Below are positions 1 to 11,280 of a DNA stretch of 64,000 nt, in pieces (the first letter of the stretch is position 1; each line of letters begins with the position of its first letter). The DNA lies in contig NC_056765.1 of assembly GCF_018687715.1 (NCBI RefSeq), positions 6,002,501 through 6,066,500 on the forward strand, read 5' to 3'. Both the position numbers and the translations under genes were made by a program. The notes under the pieces were generated by a model. It made no database searches and had not been told where the DNA came from. It worked only from the letters and a program-made list of their open reading frames with translations. Source of the DNA: Carya illinoinensis. Lineage: Eukaryota; Streptophyta; Magnoliopsida; Fagales; Juglandaceae.

Positions 1-1
1 T

Positions 2-526
2 TTGATGATGCAGAATCCAAGAAGATGGGACATAGAGAAGGTCAGAAGCTTGATACCAGCAAGGGAGGCAAATGAGGTGCTTTCTATCAGATTGTCTTCT
101 GAGGATGTTTCTGATTCACTGGTATGGGAACATGAGAAAAGTGGGCTGTATTCTGTCAACAGTGCTTACCAGTTTTTTCACTCTATGGATACAGATAGAA
201 ACAGAGCTGAAAGTTCAACTACTACAGACCAAAATCTACTATGGAAGAAGTTATGGAAGCTTAATATACCTCATTGAGTGAGAGTATTTGCATGGAGGAC
301 ATGTAAACATATTCTACCTACACTGCAGAATCTTAAAGCTCGGAAAGTGATTGATAATGCTGTTTGTCAATGGTGTCATACAGAAGAGGAGGATTTAAAT
401 CATGCTCTATTTTACTGTCCTCTAATTAGAGACAGTTGGAATCAATTCTTTCCTATCATAACAGATTCATCTCCTAGAGTGGACTGTCTGCACTTAGCTC
501 TATTAGTTCTGAGAAGTAAAAGGTAG
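2..526 (+). pseudogene. LINE reverse-transcriptase C-terminal zinc-binding domain (zf-RVT), broken
   Basis: One reading frame carries the zf-RVT pattern: a W-KKLWKLNIP stretch, then VFAWR, then a CxWC...H-x-C zinc ligand set (CQWC about residue 120, then H and C in the segment ending HALFYCP). These domains sit between the reverse transcriptase and RNase H of plant LINEs. The frame is broken by TGA at 275-277 and ends at TAG 524-526. The following RNase H is in another frame, so a small indel lies near 526-535. It is a relic of the element at 1-1235. Confidence 0.8.
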
Positions 527-534
527 GGGAGTTA

Positions 535-1185
535 GAGAAGTTCTTAATAGCTTGGGGTTTATGGTATAGGCGAAATCAAAAGATGTTTGAAAACAACCTG
601 CTGACAACAGACCAAGTCATTCAGCATGCTCTCACCTTATATCAGGAACATACTGCAGTACATGAAGCACAATAGAGAAAACAGAAGTATAGTTGCAGAT
701 GGAAGCCACCTCCTGCAGGTTCATTGAAACTTAATGTGGATGGAGCAATCTTTAGTGATCAATGTCGATCTGGTATTGGTGTGGTTTTAAGAGATGATAA
801 GGGACAAGTGACTTTTGCTGCTAGTAAACTAGAAGATGCTCTTGCTGACCCAATGGAGATAGAGCTCATTGCTATATTGAGAGGAATTCAGTTGTGTATT
901 CCTCTAGGTATTGCTGAGCTTCAAATTGAAAGTGATGCACTTCTTGTTATTGAAGAACTAAAAAAGGATGGAAGATCTTCAACCCTATGGAGTTCTCTTA
1001 TTCATGAAATCAAGACCCTTCTATCCTCTTTTCCAGCTTGGTCTATTCAATATAGAGGCCGTGAGTCTAATGGTGTAGCACATAATCTAGCTAAGTTTGC
1101 ATGGCATCTTGATAATATAGCTCTATGGTGGGATGTTATTCCTGAATGTATATCCCAAACTATTTGGGTTGATTCATCATTGTAA
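535..1185 (+). pseudogene. LINE RNase H domain (RVT_3), broken
   Basis: From 724 the frame encodes a 153-residue RNase H-like domain. It begins LNVDGAIF with the first catalytic Asp, then has a Glu (MEIELIA) and a second Asp (ESDALLVI), and ends with the RESNGVAHNLAK region that carries the last acidic/His part of the fold. Upstream, 535-723 stays in the same frame and links to the reverse transcriptase, apart from TAG at about 673-675. It ends at TAA just before the poly(A). In an intact LINE it would degrade the RNA strand during reverse transcription. It could be taken for a stand-alone 'putative ribonuclease H protein' gene, but the flanking zf-RVT and poly(A) tail argue otherwise. Confidence 0.8.
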
Positions 1186-2437
1186 TGCTTGTTTTATGAA
1201 TGAAGTTTGCATATTTCCTATAAAAAAAAAAAAAAGTAGATCTCACTAAAATAAATAAGTTGTTTTATACTCTTTTAATGTGGCGGCAACTTTTTACAAA
1301 AATAATTGTACAGAATTTATCTATTGGGGCTTGTATCGATTAATTTTCAAATTTCATTGTACCACTTCTTTTCATGGATGATGCTTTATTTAAATGTTTG
1401 TCAGTCTAAAATAGCCCAAATAATTAGCCACAGGCAAAGCCTATAAGTTAATTTGTGTTATGTGAAGATGCAACCCAACGAACTGAGTCTTTAATGTGGG
1501 CTTGTCCCCATTCTCGTATGACTTACCACTCCCAAATATTCAAGCCCAATAAAATCTTTAAGCAAATCGTTATTGATTTTTAACGTAATCATGCATTATT
1601 TTGAGGAAAAATCACAGATTACTCTTGAAATTGTCACTTATGTTGCAAAAATGGCGATAAATTTAAAATCAAACATGGTCAAACATGCAGGTTCATTTAA
1701 TGATCGTTAAACAAAATTATATAAGTAATTTAACCCCTTGTTAAAATTCTATCGTTGATAGCACGGAGATTGATAATTAAAAAAATAAAGTAATGTACTA
1801 CTAGTACTGGTATGATCTAAAAGGTTGGATCTTAATGGGAGCAGGCATTGCAAATTACAAATAGGAGAAGTTTGAGAGATAAAGTTAGATTAGTTTGATG
1901 GTCACCTTGTAAAATGAGTACTACAGGTCGTTTGAGGAGATGAAGGGGTATTTCATTTTGCTATCATCTTGTTCAACTTAATTATTTGCCTACCCTTAAA
2001 TGTTGGTCCATATCCAAATGTGCTTTCCAAAAAATACGATCCAGATTCATCCATGAGTTGAGTGAGAAGGATGTTAAAGTTTTCCAAATCTTGTAACCTA
2101 GCTAGTCTTCAAATTCTTTATCTTTATGTTTGTTTGTTTTTTTTTAATTCTTTCTATTTGCAAACTAGTGTGAAGGACACACCATCCAAATAATTGAAAT
2201 GACAAGAATTGATTTACAATTTTATCTCTCTTGTAAATTAAATAAAATCAGATCTAAGATAAACCACCTAAAATAAATTATTTGTACTTCTTGTCATGGT
2301 GATTCCAATTTCAATTCTCAAGTTTCAATGACAAGAAGAACTACAACTAAGTTACAAGAGCTTTAGATTTGGTATTGAGAATTTTCCTTTCCTACAATTA
2401 TAAGCCTATTTTTCTTCTTCCAATAATGTTTGTGCAT

Positions 2438-2440
<3 letters not shown>

Positions 2441-2494
<54 letters not shown>
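2441..2494. repeat. (GA)n microsatellite at splice donor, copy A
   Basis: About 27 GA units. On the minus strand this is a (TC)n tract directly after the predicted GT donor of the gag-like exon, as in copies B and C. Confidence 0.9.
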
Positions 2495-2495
<1 letters not shown>

Positions 2496-2498
<3 letters not shown>

Positions 2499-2641
2499 GG
2501 TTGTGTGAAGAGCTTAATTCCTTCACACATTATCTGATAAATTTCCATTTGTATTTTACCCAACGTTTCCCAAGCAATTTTTGCAGAACAAACGTTATTT
2601 CTGCATGAACTTTGGATTGCACGTAAAGCTGCAACATTCAA
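2496..2641 (-). pseudogene. Remnant of gag-like exon, copy A
   Basis: Minus-strand translation contains AIQSSC and CSAKIAWE, both matching the gag-like exon of copies B and C. The first half of the exon is missing and internal codons are deleted. The donor GT before the (TC)n tract remains. It is a decayed paralog of 43282-43657. Confidence 0.75.
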
Positions 2642-2645
2642 GAAT

Positions 2646-3837
2646 TTAATATTGTTATTTCTTAAAAATACATTTTCGATCTTGACTTTGAAAAATGATT
2701 TTTAATTTCTTCTACTGAGTTCATGTTAGGAATTTTGGTAACATGTTTTGGATTGCGTGGTAGAGCTTTTAATTGCAGAGCTTTACTAAAAGTCTTTTTA
2801 GTGAAAATTAAGTTTTTTACTTTTTTAAAACTAGTTGAGATGATTTTTAAAATTATGTGCAGGCCAGAGAATACTTTTATACAATCGATACATGTCAATA
2901 TATTGTATGTCAATATATAAATAAAAATATATGTTGACATTTTGCACGCATTATTGCAAGCAATGTTAGACCCAATGGCCATTAATGGTACTCAACAATA
3001 TTAATTGACATAGATTTCATAAATTATGTTCTTTTTCCAATTAATTTAAGTGTCAGATTTCGTACAGAAATTCTAATTAAGGATCTCAATATATATAGCT
3101 AGCTACCATTGTTATATATATATAAAGACAAGGATCCTTCAAAACAGTGAAACACAATGAAGAGTAGTGACCTCATGATTGATTGAGGAAAGTCTCATTT
3201 GATATGGTTAAGGCAGTATGTATATCACTATCTCGTATCCCTCAAGACTTGGGGACACCAGTATGTCTTATTCACGATGGTGACTGATGATACTAAAGAG
3301 GGATTCCAATCGATGTGATTGATGATAATAAAATCATCCACGAAGAGTACTAGTGATGCTGCTATTAATTCTTCTTGTTTAAGAGTATTAATAGTGCCCT
3401 AATTTAGAAAATTTACGTTAATAAATTTAATTAATCACTTTCCACACTATTAAATAATGAACTCTTTAAATCTATTATCTTTCTATTAAAATATTAATTT
3501 TAATATTTTTATTTATTTTAACATTCGTTTCTCCCACTAGGCTGAAAGCTTAAGCTCTACTACAAGTTCTCTTTCGCGTCAGTAACTTTTCAAATAGCAA
3601 TTATTTCTTTCCCTTATCTTCTCTCAACTCTCAGGAATCATATAGAGAATCAAGAAACTAGACCCCAAAAAATAAAATACCTTCCATTCCATTCATACTT
3701 AAGCAAACTAGCTAAAGTTTGGCCAAGATTTGACAATACCATTACTTAGCACAAGGTAGATATAGACAAAGAAGCTCAAGTAGCAATTACTTGGAGAACT
3801 TCTTGGATTCGGAAGTAGCGGTTTTCTTTGGTAAGCA
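2646..3837. repeat. Duplicated 5' flank of ankyrin gene, copy A (left of copia)
   Basis: The sequence from about 2845 to 3710 is closely similar to 51048-51930, and the last ~100 bases (3740-3837) match 58028-58123. No convincing coding frame is seen. It is probably intron or upstream sequence of ankyrin-gene copy A. The block stops exactly at the copia insertion and resumes at 8884. Confidence 0.8.
3833..3837. repeat. Target-site duplication of copia element, left
   Basis: AAGCA next to the 5' LTR. The right copy is AAACA at 8884-8888, one base different. The uninterrupted paralog at 58119-58123 has AAGCA, which shows the right copy mutated. Confidence 0.8.
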
Positions 3838-4355
3838 TGTTGAGTATTGTGGAGTCTGGTCCACACCACTCGAGCGAAGGTATTGGCCGCTCGAGCGAAG
3901 TCAGACAGATTCGAATGCTCGATGTTAGCTCAACAGTGAGTTTGAGCAAGAAGTTTTTCGCTCGAGCGGAGGCATTGGCCGCTCGAGCAAAGTCAGGCAG
4001 AATTGAACGCTCGATGTCAGCTCGACAGTGAGCTCGAGCAGATGTGGGAAGGAAGTTCACTCGACGCGCGCTCGACCCGCCGCTCGAGCGAACACACATT
4101 TTTCACAGCTCTAGGGTTTTTCCGCCGTTTGAGTATATATATGGTTGATATATCATATGGCCGTGTAAGAGAACATAGTAGATGTGCTGTGTTGAGATCC
4201 ATCATTGTAGTGTGATATTCCTCAATAATAAAATCCTCTGCAGCTCCCGTGGACGTAGGCAATTTGCCGAACCACGTAAATCTTGTGTTGTGTGTGATTG
4301 TTTTTTCTCGTTCTATATTCTCTTTTTCGATTCATTGTCATCATTTTTCACAACA
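3838..4355 (+). repeat. Copia 5' LTR
   Basis: TG...CA ends. U3 holds a cluster of the palindrome GCTCGAGC (3889, 3960, 3981, 4032, 4082) ahead of a TATA-like TATATATATGG at about 4133-4143. An AATAAAA poly(A)-type signal lies at about 4227. Confidence 0.95.
4133..4143 (+). promoter_or_regulatory. TATA box of copia 5' LTR
   Basis: The string TATATATATGG occurs at the same place in both LTRs, about 50 bases downstream of the last GCTCGAGC palindrome. This is where a U3 promoter is expected. Confidence 0.6.
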
Positions 4356-4357
4356 AT

Positions 4358-4371
4358 TGGTATTAAGAGCC
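4358..4371 (+). other. Copia primer-binding site (tRNA-iMet type)
   Basis: TGGTATTAAGAGCC begins two bases after the 5' LTR. It resembles the plant copia primer site complementary to initiator-Met tRNA (TGGTATCAGAGC), with changes in the middle. Confidence 0.75.
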
Positions 4372-4395
4372 AAGGTTCGGATCTGAGAAACAACG

Positions 4396-7300
4396 ATGGC
4401 TGGAGATGAATTGAAGGCATTGGAAATCGAGAAATTTGATGGCACGAATTTTAGATACTGGAGGATGCAAATAGAGGACTACCTCTATGGGAAGAAACTT
4501 CATCTTCCACTATTGGGAAAGCAACCGGAAAAGATGGATGATGCTAATTGGAACCTGTTGGATCGACAGGTTCTGGGGGTTATTCGATTAACCCTGTAGA
4601 GATCCGTTGCACACAACGTCATCAAGGAGAAGACGACTGCGGATCTCATGGCGGCTTTGTCAGGTATGTATGAAAAGCCGTCAGCGAATAACAAGGTACA
4701 TTTGATGAAAAAATTATTCAATTTGAAAATGGCAGATGGTACGTCTATTGCACAACATCTGAATGATTTTAATACTATCACAAATTAATTGTCATCTGTT
4801 GAAATTGAATTTGATGATGAGATACGTGCACTGAAACTATTGGTTTCACTGCCAAATAGTAGGGAAGCCATGAGAATGGCTGTCAGTAATTCTGCTGGTA
4901 AATCTAAATTGAAATATGATGATATTCATGATTTGATTTTGGCTGAGGAGGTGTGCAGGAAAGATTCAGGAGAGACCTCGGGTTTGAGTTCAGCTCTAAA
5001 TGTTGATTCTCGAGGGAGATTACACGATAGGAACTCAAACAAAGGAAGATCAAAATCAAAGTACAGGCGCAAGAGCAAGTCGAGGCTTGGTCAGCAGGCA
5101 ACTTGCTGGAATTGTGGCAAAGCTGGCCACATAAAGAATAACTGCAAAAACCCTAAGAAGACCGAGAATGATAGTGCTAATGTGGTAACTGAAGAAGTAC
5201 ATGATGCACTATTGCTTGCAGTTCATAGTCCAGTTAATGACTGGATACTGGATTCAGGAGCTTCCTTCCATACATCTTCCCACCGGGAGCTAATGCGGAA
5301 CTATGTTGCAGGTGATTTTGGGAAGGTGTATTTGGCTGATGGAGAGGCTTTGAACGTAGTGGGGATGGGAGACATTGATATTGCACTCTCTGGCAAGAAC
5401 AAATGGACCTTGCAAAAGGTCAGGCACATTCCTGAGTTGAAGAAGAACCTCATTTCTGTTGGGCAGCTCAATGAGTGTGGTCATTCAGTGGTGTTCTCAG
5501 ATAGCACCTAGAAGGTCACAAAAGGGGCATTGGTACTGGCTCGGGATAAGAAAACTGGTACACTATATATGACTACTGGTTTGATTGACACTATTGCTAC
5601 TACCGTTGCAGAGAGCACAGCAGATTTGTGGCATTGCAGGCTTGGCCATATGAGTCAGAAGGGTATGAAAGAACTTCTGTCTAGAGGCAAGCTACCAGAA
5701 CTGAAGTCAGTTGATCTCAATATGTGTGTGAGTTGTGTTATAGGGAAACAAAAGAATGTCAGCTTCTTGAAAAGTGGCAGGACGCCTAAGACAGGAAGAC
5801 TGGATCTTGTGCACACAGATGTGTGGGGTCCTTCCCCAGTGGCATCTCTTGGAGGTTCTCGCTACTATGTCACGTTCATTGATGACCATAGTAGGAAGGT
5901 ATGAGTTTATTTTTTGAAGCATAAATCTGATGTATTTAATGTATTCAAAATTTGGAAAGCCATGGTTGAGATAGAGACAGGCTTGAAACTGAAATGTTTG
6001 AGGTCTAACAATGGTGGTGAGTATGTCGATGGTGGGTTCAAGGAGTATTGTGCAGCTTTGGGTATCAGAATGGAGAAGACCATTCCTGAGACACCACAGC
6101 AAAATGGAGTTGCTGAGCGTATGAACAGAACCATTAATGTGCGTGCTAGAAGCATGAGGTTGCACGCTGGACTACCACCCACTTTCTGGGCAGATGCAGT
6201 CAGCACTGCCATTTACTTGATAAACAGAAGGCCATCAGTTCCATTGGATTGTGGATTGCCTGAGGAGGTTTGGAGAGGGAAAGAGGTCAAATTTTCTCAC
6301 CTTAAAACTTTTGGTTATCTTTCTCATGTGCTCATTGATTCTGATGCTCGTAGTAAACTTGAGGCTAAGTCAAAGAAATGTTATTTCATTGGCTATGGAG
6401 ACGAGGCATTTGGCTATCGTTTCTAGTATGATCAGGGTCGAAAAATCATAAGAAGCAGGAATGTGATTTTCAATGAGAAAATTATGTACAAGGATAAGTC
6501 TAGTACAGCTTTTGTAGTAGCTCCTCAAGAGTCCGAGTTTGTAAGATTGGATGACCTACCAGAGGTCACAGTGCAGTGTAGAGATGTGAGTGACGGGGAG
6601 AGTGGGTCCAATGCACCCATTCCTATTATTCCGCAGGCAATTTCAGAACCATCCACTCCTACAGTTGCAGTTCGTAGGTCAGTTAGGACTATACGTCCTC
6701 CACAGCGTTTCTCACCTATTTTGAATTACATTTTGTTGACAGATGGTGGAGAACCACAGAGTTACGAAGAAACCTTGCAAGATAAAAATTCTAGCAAGTG
6801 GGAGCTGGCCATGAAAGATGAGATGGATTCCCTATTAGGGAATCAGACATGGGAGTTGACAGAACTTCCATCAGGGAAGAAGGCATTACACAACAAGTGG
6901 GTGTACCGGGTGAAAACTGAGCATGATGGCAGTAAGAGGTACAAGGCCAAACTTGTTGTAAAAGGCTTTCAGCAGAAGCAGGGTATTGATTACTCTGAGA
7001 TCTTTTCTCCTGTGGTAAAGATCACAACCATCAAGATGGTACTGGCTATGGTTGCTACTGAAGATTTATTTATTGAGCAGTTAGATGTGAAGACAGCTTT
7101 TCTTCATGGAGACCTTGAAGAAGACATCTACATGCATCAGCCTGAGGGGTTTGTGGTACAGGGAAAGGAATGTTCAGTTTGCAGACTGAGGAAGAGCTTG
7201 TATGGCCTGAAGCAAGCTCCTAGACAGTGGTACAAGAAATTTGATAACTTCATGCACAGTGCAGGGTACACTAGATGTCAGGCAGATCACTGTTGCTATG

Positions 7301-8274
7301 TCAGGCACTTTGACAATTCTTATATTATTCTACTGTTGTATGTGGATGACATGCTTATTGTAGGGGCTAGTATTGATGCGATCAATAATCTGAAGAAACA
7401 GATGTCAGAGCACTTTGCAATGAAGGATTTGAGAACTGCAAAGCAAATCCTTGGCATGAGAATTGTCAGAGATAGAGTCAGAGGTACGTTGAAACTCTCA
7501 CAGGCTGAGTATGTGAAAAAGGTACTCAGCAGGTTCAATATGGACAAGGCCAAACCAGTTGGCACACCCTTGGGCAGTCACTTCAAACTCAGCAAGAATC
7601 AGTCACCTGAGTCAGAGGAGGAACAAGATTACATGAGTAAGGTTCCTTATGCCTTAGCTGTTGGTTCACTTATGTATGCTATGGTTTGCACAAGACCGAA
7701 TATTACCCATGCAGTGAGAGTTGTGAGTAGATACATGAGTAACCCAGGAAAGCAACATTGGGAACCAGTGAAATGGATTTTTAGGTACCTAAAGGGTTCC
7801 TCAGAAACTTGTTTGTGTTTCTCTGGAGAGAGCTTGGAGGTGTAGGGCTATGTTGATAGCAGAAAGAGTACCACAGGCTTTGTTTATACACTTGGTGGTA
7901 CTGCAGTGTCATGGGGTTCTAATCTACAGAAAACAGTTTCTTTGTCCACTATAGAAGCTGAGTATATTGCAGTGTCAGAGGCTGCAAAGGAGATGGTATG
8001 GCTACAGGGCTTCTTGGAGGAGTTGGGTAAAAAGAATTAGAAAGGCACTCTCTACAGTGATAGTCAGAGTGCCATATTCCTTGCCAAGAATACAGCATTT
8101 CATTCCAGGACCAAGTACATTTAGATCAGGTATCACTTCATACGATCATTGTTAGATGACGGACAGTTGTTACTTGAGAAGATTTGTAACAAGAACCCTG
8201 CTGATATGTTGACAAAGGGTGTTACACTTGAGAAACTGAAGTTGTGCGCAACTTCAGTTGGTCTTCTAGCATGA
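4396..8274 (+). pseudogene. Copia gag-pol polyprotein, eight in-frame stops
   Basis: One frame can be followed from ATG 4396 to TGA 8272-8274 with no frameshift. Domains in order: gag (EKFDGTNFRYWRMQ near residue 13), a CCHC zinc knuckle (CWNCGKAGHIKNNC, about 5104-5145), aspartic protease (DWILDSGASFH, about 5239), GAG-pre-integrase (LWHCRLGHMS, about 5626), integrase core, reverse transcriptase with YVDD (about 7336-7350), and RNase H (LSTIEAEYIAVSE). Stops lie at 4597, 4786, 5509, 5902, 6424, 7843, 8038 and 8122. The second integrase acidic residue appears as RSNNGGEY, where the family has Asp in place of the first Asn. Around 7846 a few codons usually present in RNase H are missing in frame. 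The polyprotein would package and reverse-transcribe element RNA, but this copy cannot. Confidence 0.93.
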
Positions 8275-8350
8275 AGACAGGGGCAGTGAGTTGCAGAGGT
8301 GGAGGATATCGTGTTTGAGGAAGATGGCGATACAGCGAGTGTACTAGTCT

Positions 8351-8364
8351 CCAAGTAGGAGAAT
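8351..8364 (+). other. Copia polypurine tract
   Basis: CCAAGTAGGAGAAT lies immediately before the 3' LTR, where the plus-strand primer is made. Confidence 0.7.
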
Positions 8365-8883
8365 TGTTGAGTATTGTGGAGTCTGGTCCACACCGCTCGA
8401 GCGGAGGCATTGGCCGCTCGAGCGAAGTCAGACAGATTCGAACGCTTGATGTTAGCTCGACAGTGAGCTCGAGTAGGAAGTTTTTCGCTTGAGCGGAGGC
8501 ATTGGCCGCTTGAGTGAAGTCAGGCAAAGTTGAATGCTCGATGTCAGCTCGACAGTGAGCTCGAGCGGATGCGGGAAGGAAGTTCGCTCGACGTGCGCTC
8601 GACACGCCGCTCGAGCGAACACTCATTTTTTCACAGCTCTAGGGTTTTTCCGCCGTTTGAGTATATATATGGTTGATATATCATATGGCCATGTAAGAGA
8701 ACATAGTGGACGTACTATATTGAGATCGATCATTGTAGTGTGATATTCCTCAATAATAAAATTCTCTGCAACTCCCGTAGACGTATTTAATTTGCCGAAC
8801 CACGTAAATCTTGTGTCATGTGTGATTGTTTTTTCTCGTTCTATATTCTCTTTCTCGATTCATTGTCATCGTTTTTCACAACA
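8365..8883 (+). repeat. Copia 3' LTR
   Basis: 519 bp with the same ends as the 5' LTR. Some GCTCGAGC palindromes are changed by C-to-T or G-to-A relative to the left LTR (for example GCTTGAGC), and others are intact here but mutated on the left. Confidence 0.95.
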
Positions 8884-9218
8884 AAACAATACTGGATTGA
8901 TGTTTGGTAGAACTCCACCTTTGATAATGGTGGGTCGGTCACCCCTTAAAGCAGTTTTTCCCAATTCCTTGTCGTTCCTTATCACAAAAGAACTACTTTT
9001 GATGGGTCAAAGACTCAAAATTAAAGTATTGAATTCAGTCTCGGCAACTATTCGAGTTGGGATATTGGAATCAAAATATATCACCATCTTTCAATTATAT
9101 ACCATTTTGAGATAATCATTATATATAAAAATTATATTATATATATAAATAATTGTATATAAAAAATTATATTTTAAAATAATAAAATTATAATTTTAAA
9201 AACATATTACATATTTGA
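8884..9218. other. Non-coding stretch between copia and duplicated block
   Basis: The first ~20 bases match the empty-site paralog after 58123. The following ~300 bases (about 8907-9205) are absent from that paralog and show no recognisable gene. They are an insertion here or a deletion there. AT-rich towards 9120-9210. Confidence 0.5.
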
Positions 9219-9249
9219 AAAATTCAATAATATTTCTCAATACAAGTTT

Positions 9250-9251
<2 letters not shown>

Positions 9252-9304
<53 letters not shown>
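9252..9304. repeat. (AT)n microsatellite
   Basis: About 26 AT units. The paralog at 58196-58218 has far fewer, so the array has expanded or shrunk since duplication. Confidence 0.9.
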
Positions 9305-9308
<4 letters not shown>

Positions 9309-9969
9309 CCTTCAATTTGTTAAAAAAAAATAATTTATCTTCATCGATCCTAAAAGACAATAATACTTCTCAATCCGGATTCCATGGGTATGCCTCGCTC
9401 CTATATCAAGTTACAATTTTATTCAAGAAAATTAAGATCAAATGACTGAACCAAGTAATTAACATAGATAGAGGGGAAAAGTATATAGGTAGGGGTAGTG
9501 TTAATTAAAAAGTTGAAACAACTTCATGATATCACTAATGCCCAAAAATCACACATAAACTGAAGAATAAAATCTCAGATCTGGGTCTCTGTTTTTTTTT
9601 TTTTTTGAAGGTATATATATATATATATATGTTCCTTATATTTAAATAAATTATTTAGCAGCTACATTCATTTTTTCATAGGGTCCATTAAAAATACTTG
9701 GGTTTCAAATCTTGTTGAAGTTCCATGCAGTACCATTCTTACTTAGTTTTCTTACTCATATCACGTGAAATTAGTTGAAACACAACTAACAAACTTATAA
9801 TATTGATGAACGAAAAAGAAGAAAAAAAAAAAAAACAAATCTTCTGGTGCGGTGTTGGAAACATTAGTCAAAATTGGAATTGTGCGTTTGCTTTATTATA
9901 CTAGTGATGAAATAAAGTGTTGAACTGCATCTCTAAACTGAAAAAGAAAACAGAGTAGATCTTACTCAC

Positions 9970-10108
9970 AAGGACGGATGAGGGGCCGCTCCAACTTCAA
10001 CTGCTTGTAAATCCCACTGTAAAAAGTGATCACCTGTCGAAGAAGAACTTAGATCGATGGTTATATACACACACGCACGTACACTGATGGCGCTCACAGA
10101 ACCGAAGA

Positions 10109-10112
<4 letters not shown>
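9970..10112 (-). other. Putative leader exon(s) of ankyrin gene, copy A
   Basis: On the minus strand a 64-base segment (10033-9970) is framed by a CAG acceptor and a GTGAGT donor. It encodes VITFYSGIYKQLKLERPLIR and ends with one extra base (phase 1). A possible upstream mini-exon, ATG at 10112-10110 to donor GTGAGC at 10097, would give MFFGS in frame with it. Phase 1 is exactly what the gag-like exon (acceptor at 43663) and ankyrin exon 2 (acceptor at 41733) need. That it belongs to the ankyrin genes is inference from phase, strand and co-duplication. There is no direct link, because the copia, the LINE and the window edge intervene. Confidence 0.4.
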
Positions 10113-10141
<29 letters not shown>

Positions 10142-10145
<4 letters not shown>

Positions 10146-11280
10146 AGCTGTCTGTCATTGAATATTAATTAAGAGCAACTTGGGTATTATCTATATTTCC
10201 ACAAGATCAGAAATGACAATGACACCTTCTTCGCTACTGTTTTAGTACTTAGCTATTTTTTTTTTCTTTTTGCTTTTTGAGTTTAGATTAAAAATCATAA
10301 AACATGACCACTTTGCATAATTTAGAACAAACTAAATTCAATCAATCAACCTAATCGTGTAATTTAATTTAAAAAATTGAATTTTATAAATAAATAACCT
10401 TCTTTTACTCTTATTAAAGTTTCAAAAACACTCTCGAGACTCCTTTTCATAGCACTTAACTGTGATATACATATTGTAAATTATAATTAATGAGAATATC
10501 AAACTTATAATTTTTTTATAATTTTATGTTAAAGTAGAAGATGTTTTTATAAAATTAAATTTATTTTTAATTAAACTATATGATTATGTTGATTGATTGA
10601 ATTTATTTTCGTCTAGGTTATACAAGAATGTAATGTTTTGAAATTTTTAATCCAAATTCAAAAAGTAAAAGTAAAAAAAAAAACAAATAACTGAGTAGTA
10701 AATTTAAAACAGAAAGAAAGTAGGTGTAAGAAAAATAATAGAGATATTACTGTATAATAACTTGTTTACAACTATATAATAAAATAATATTATTTAAATT
10801 TTATTTTGATTTTGATTTTTGATTTGATAGGTTTAAAATTAATAAAAAAAATATTATTATATTTACAATTGTATATAAATAATGAATAAATGGTAAGCCG
10901 GCCTATTACTACTCTTAAAATTTTAAACGGACAAAAGTACTTATAATAAGAAAGTAAGAACATTGGTATTGGATTCATCAAAAGTTAGCCAACTGCAAAA
11001 TATGATAATTTCATCAAAATAGAACTACATTGAATTTGCTACAATGATGAACGAGAAGCTATGAGCTACATTTAAACTTGTAGTTCCTTTAAATTTGAAG
11101 GGTTACTGTTCATCAAGCAAATGTCGTTTTTATTCAATTTTAATCCCTTAGTTTAAATGTTACAGAACAGAAAAAATAAAGGCTACATTTGGTTGAAGGT
11201 CGATACTTTGCAGAGGCCAAAAAGTCTGTGCTTTGTGCTTCGAGGATTAACTTCGAAAATATAAATCAAACAACAATTCT
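10142..11280. other. AT-rich non-coding region
   Basis: Short (AT)n at about 10117-10141, then AT-rich DNA without a convincing gene on either strand. The only longer frame (10790-10981, minus) is Lys/Asn/Phe/Ile-rich translation of AT sequence. Confidence 0.6.

Larger units (their letters stand above)
1..1235 (+). mobile_element. LINE (non-LTR) retrotransposon, 3' part
   Basis: A zinc-knuckle reverse-transcriptase tail is followed by an RNase H domain, a short 3' UTR and a run of 14 A at 1222-1235. That order is the 3' half of a plant L1-type LINE. The element enters from outside the window, so its 5' end and its target duplication cannot be seen. Just after the A run the sequence becomes homologous to 26025 and 42045, so the LINE was inserted into copy A of the ankyrin-gene duplication. 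Several stops and one frame change show it is inactive. Confidence 0.85.
1236..2645. repeat. Segmental duplication, copy A (intron 1 region of ankyrin gene)
   Basis: This stretch is collinear with 26025-27480 (copy B) and 42045-43480 (copy C), with very similar sequence such as the shared segment around 'acagaatttatctattggg'. In B and C it lies between exon 2 and the gag-like exon of an ankyrin/PGG gene. No reading frame of its own is convincing. The exon 2 that should lie to the left is missing because the LINE and the window edge intervene. Confidence 0.85.
3838..8883 (+). mobile_element. Full-length Ty1-copia LTR retrotransposon, inactive
   Basis: The element is 5046 bp. It has direct LTRs of 518 and 519 bp beginning TGTTGAG and ending CACAACA, a primer-binding site just inside the left LTR, a polypurine tract before the right LTR, and a single gag-pol frame in the copia order protease, integrase, reverse transcriptase, RNase H. 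By hand count the LTRs differ at about 40 of 518 positions, mostly transitions, so the insertion is fairly old. It lies in intronic or flanking DNA of ankyrin-gene copy A, and the empty site survives in the paralog at 58.1 kb. Eight in-frame stops make it non-autonomous. Confidence 0.95.
9219..10141. repeat. Duplicated block with leader exon (pair of 58166-59052)
   Basis: Nearly base-for-base similar to 58166-59052, including the AT microsatellite, the phrase around 'gggtatgcctcgctcc' and the region of the putative leader exon. A more diverged third copy of the right part lies at about 57300-57660. Confidence 0.9.

Noticed and set aside
724..1185. Stand-alone host RNase H gene
   Set aside because: Preceded by a LINE zf-RVT domain and followed by a poly(A) tail, so it is part of a LINE.
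2369..2608. 79-residue plus-strand frame
   Set aside because: Antisense shadow of the gag-like exon remnant plus the (GA)n tract.
5707..6212. Minus-strand frames of 101-152 residues
   Set aside because: Antisense of the copia integrase region.
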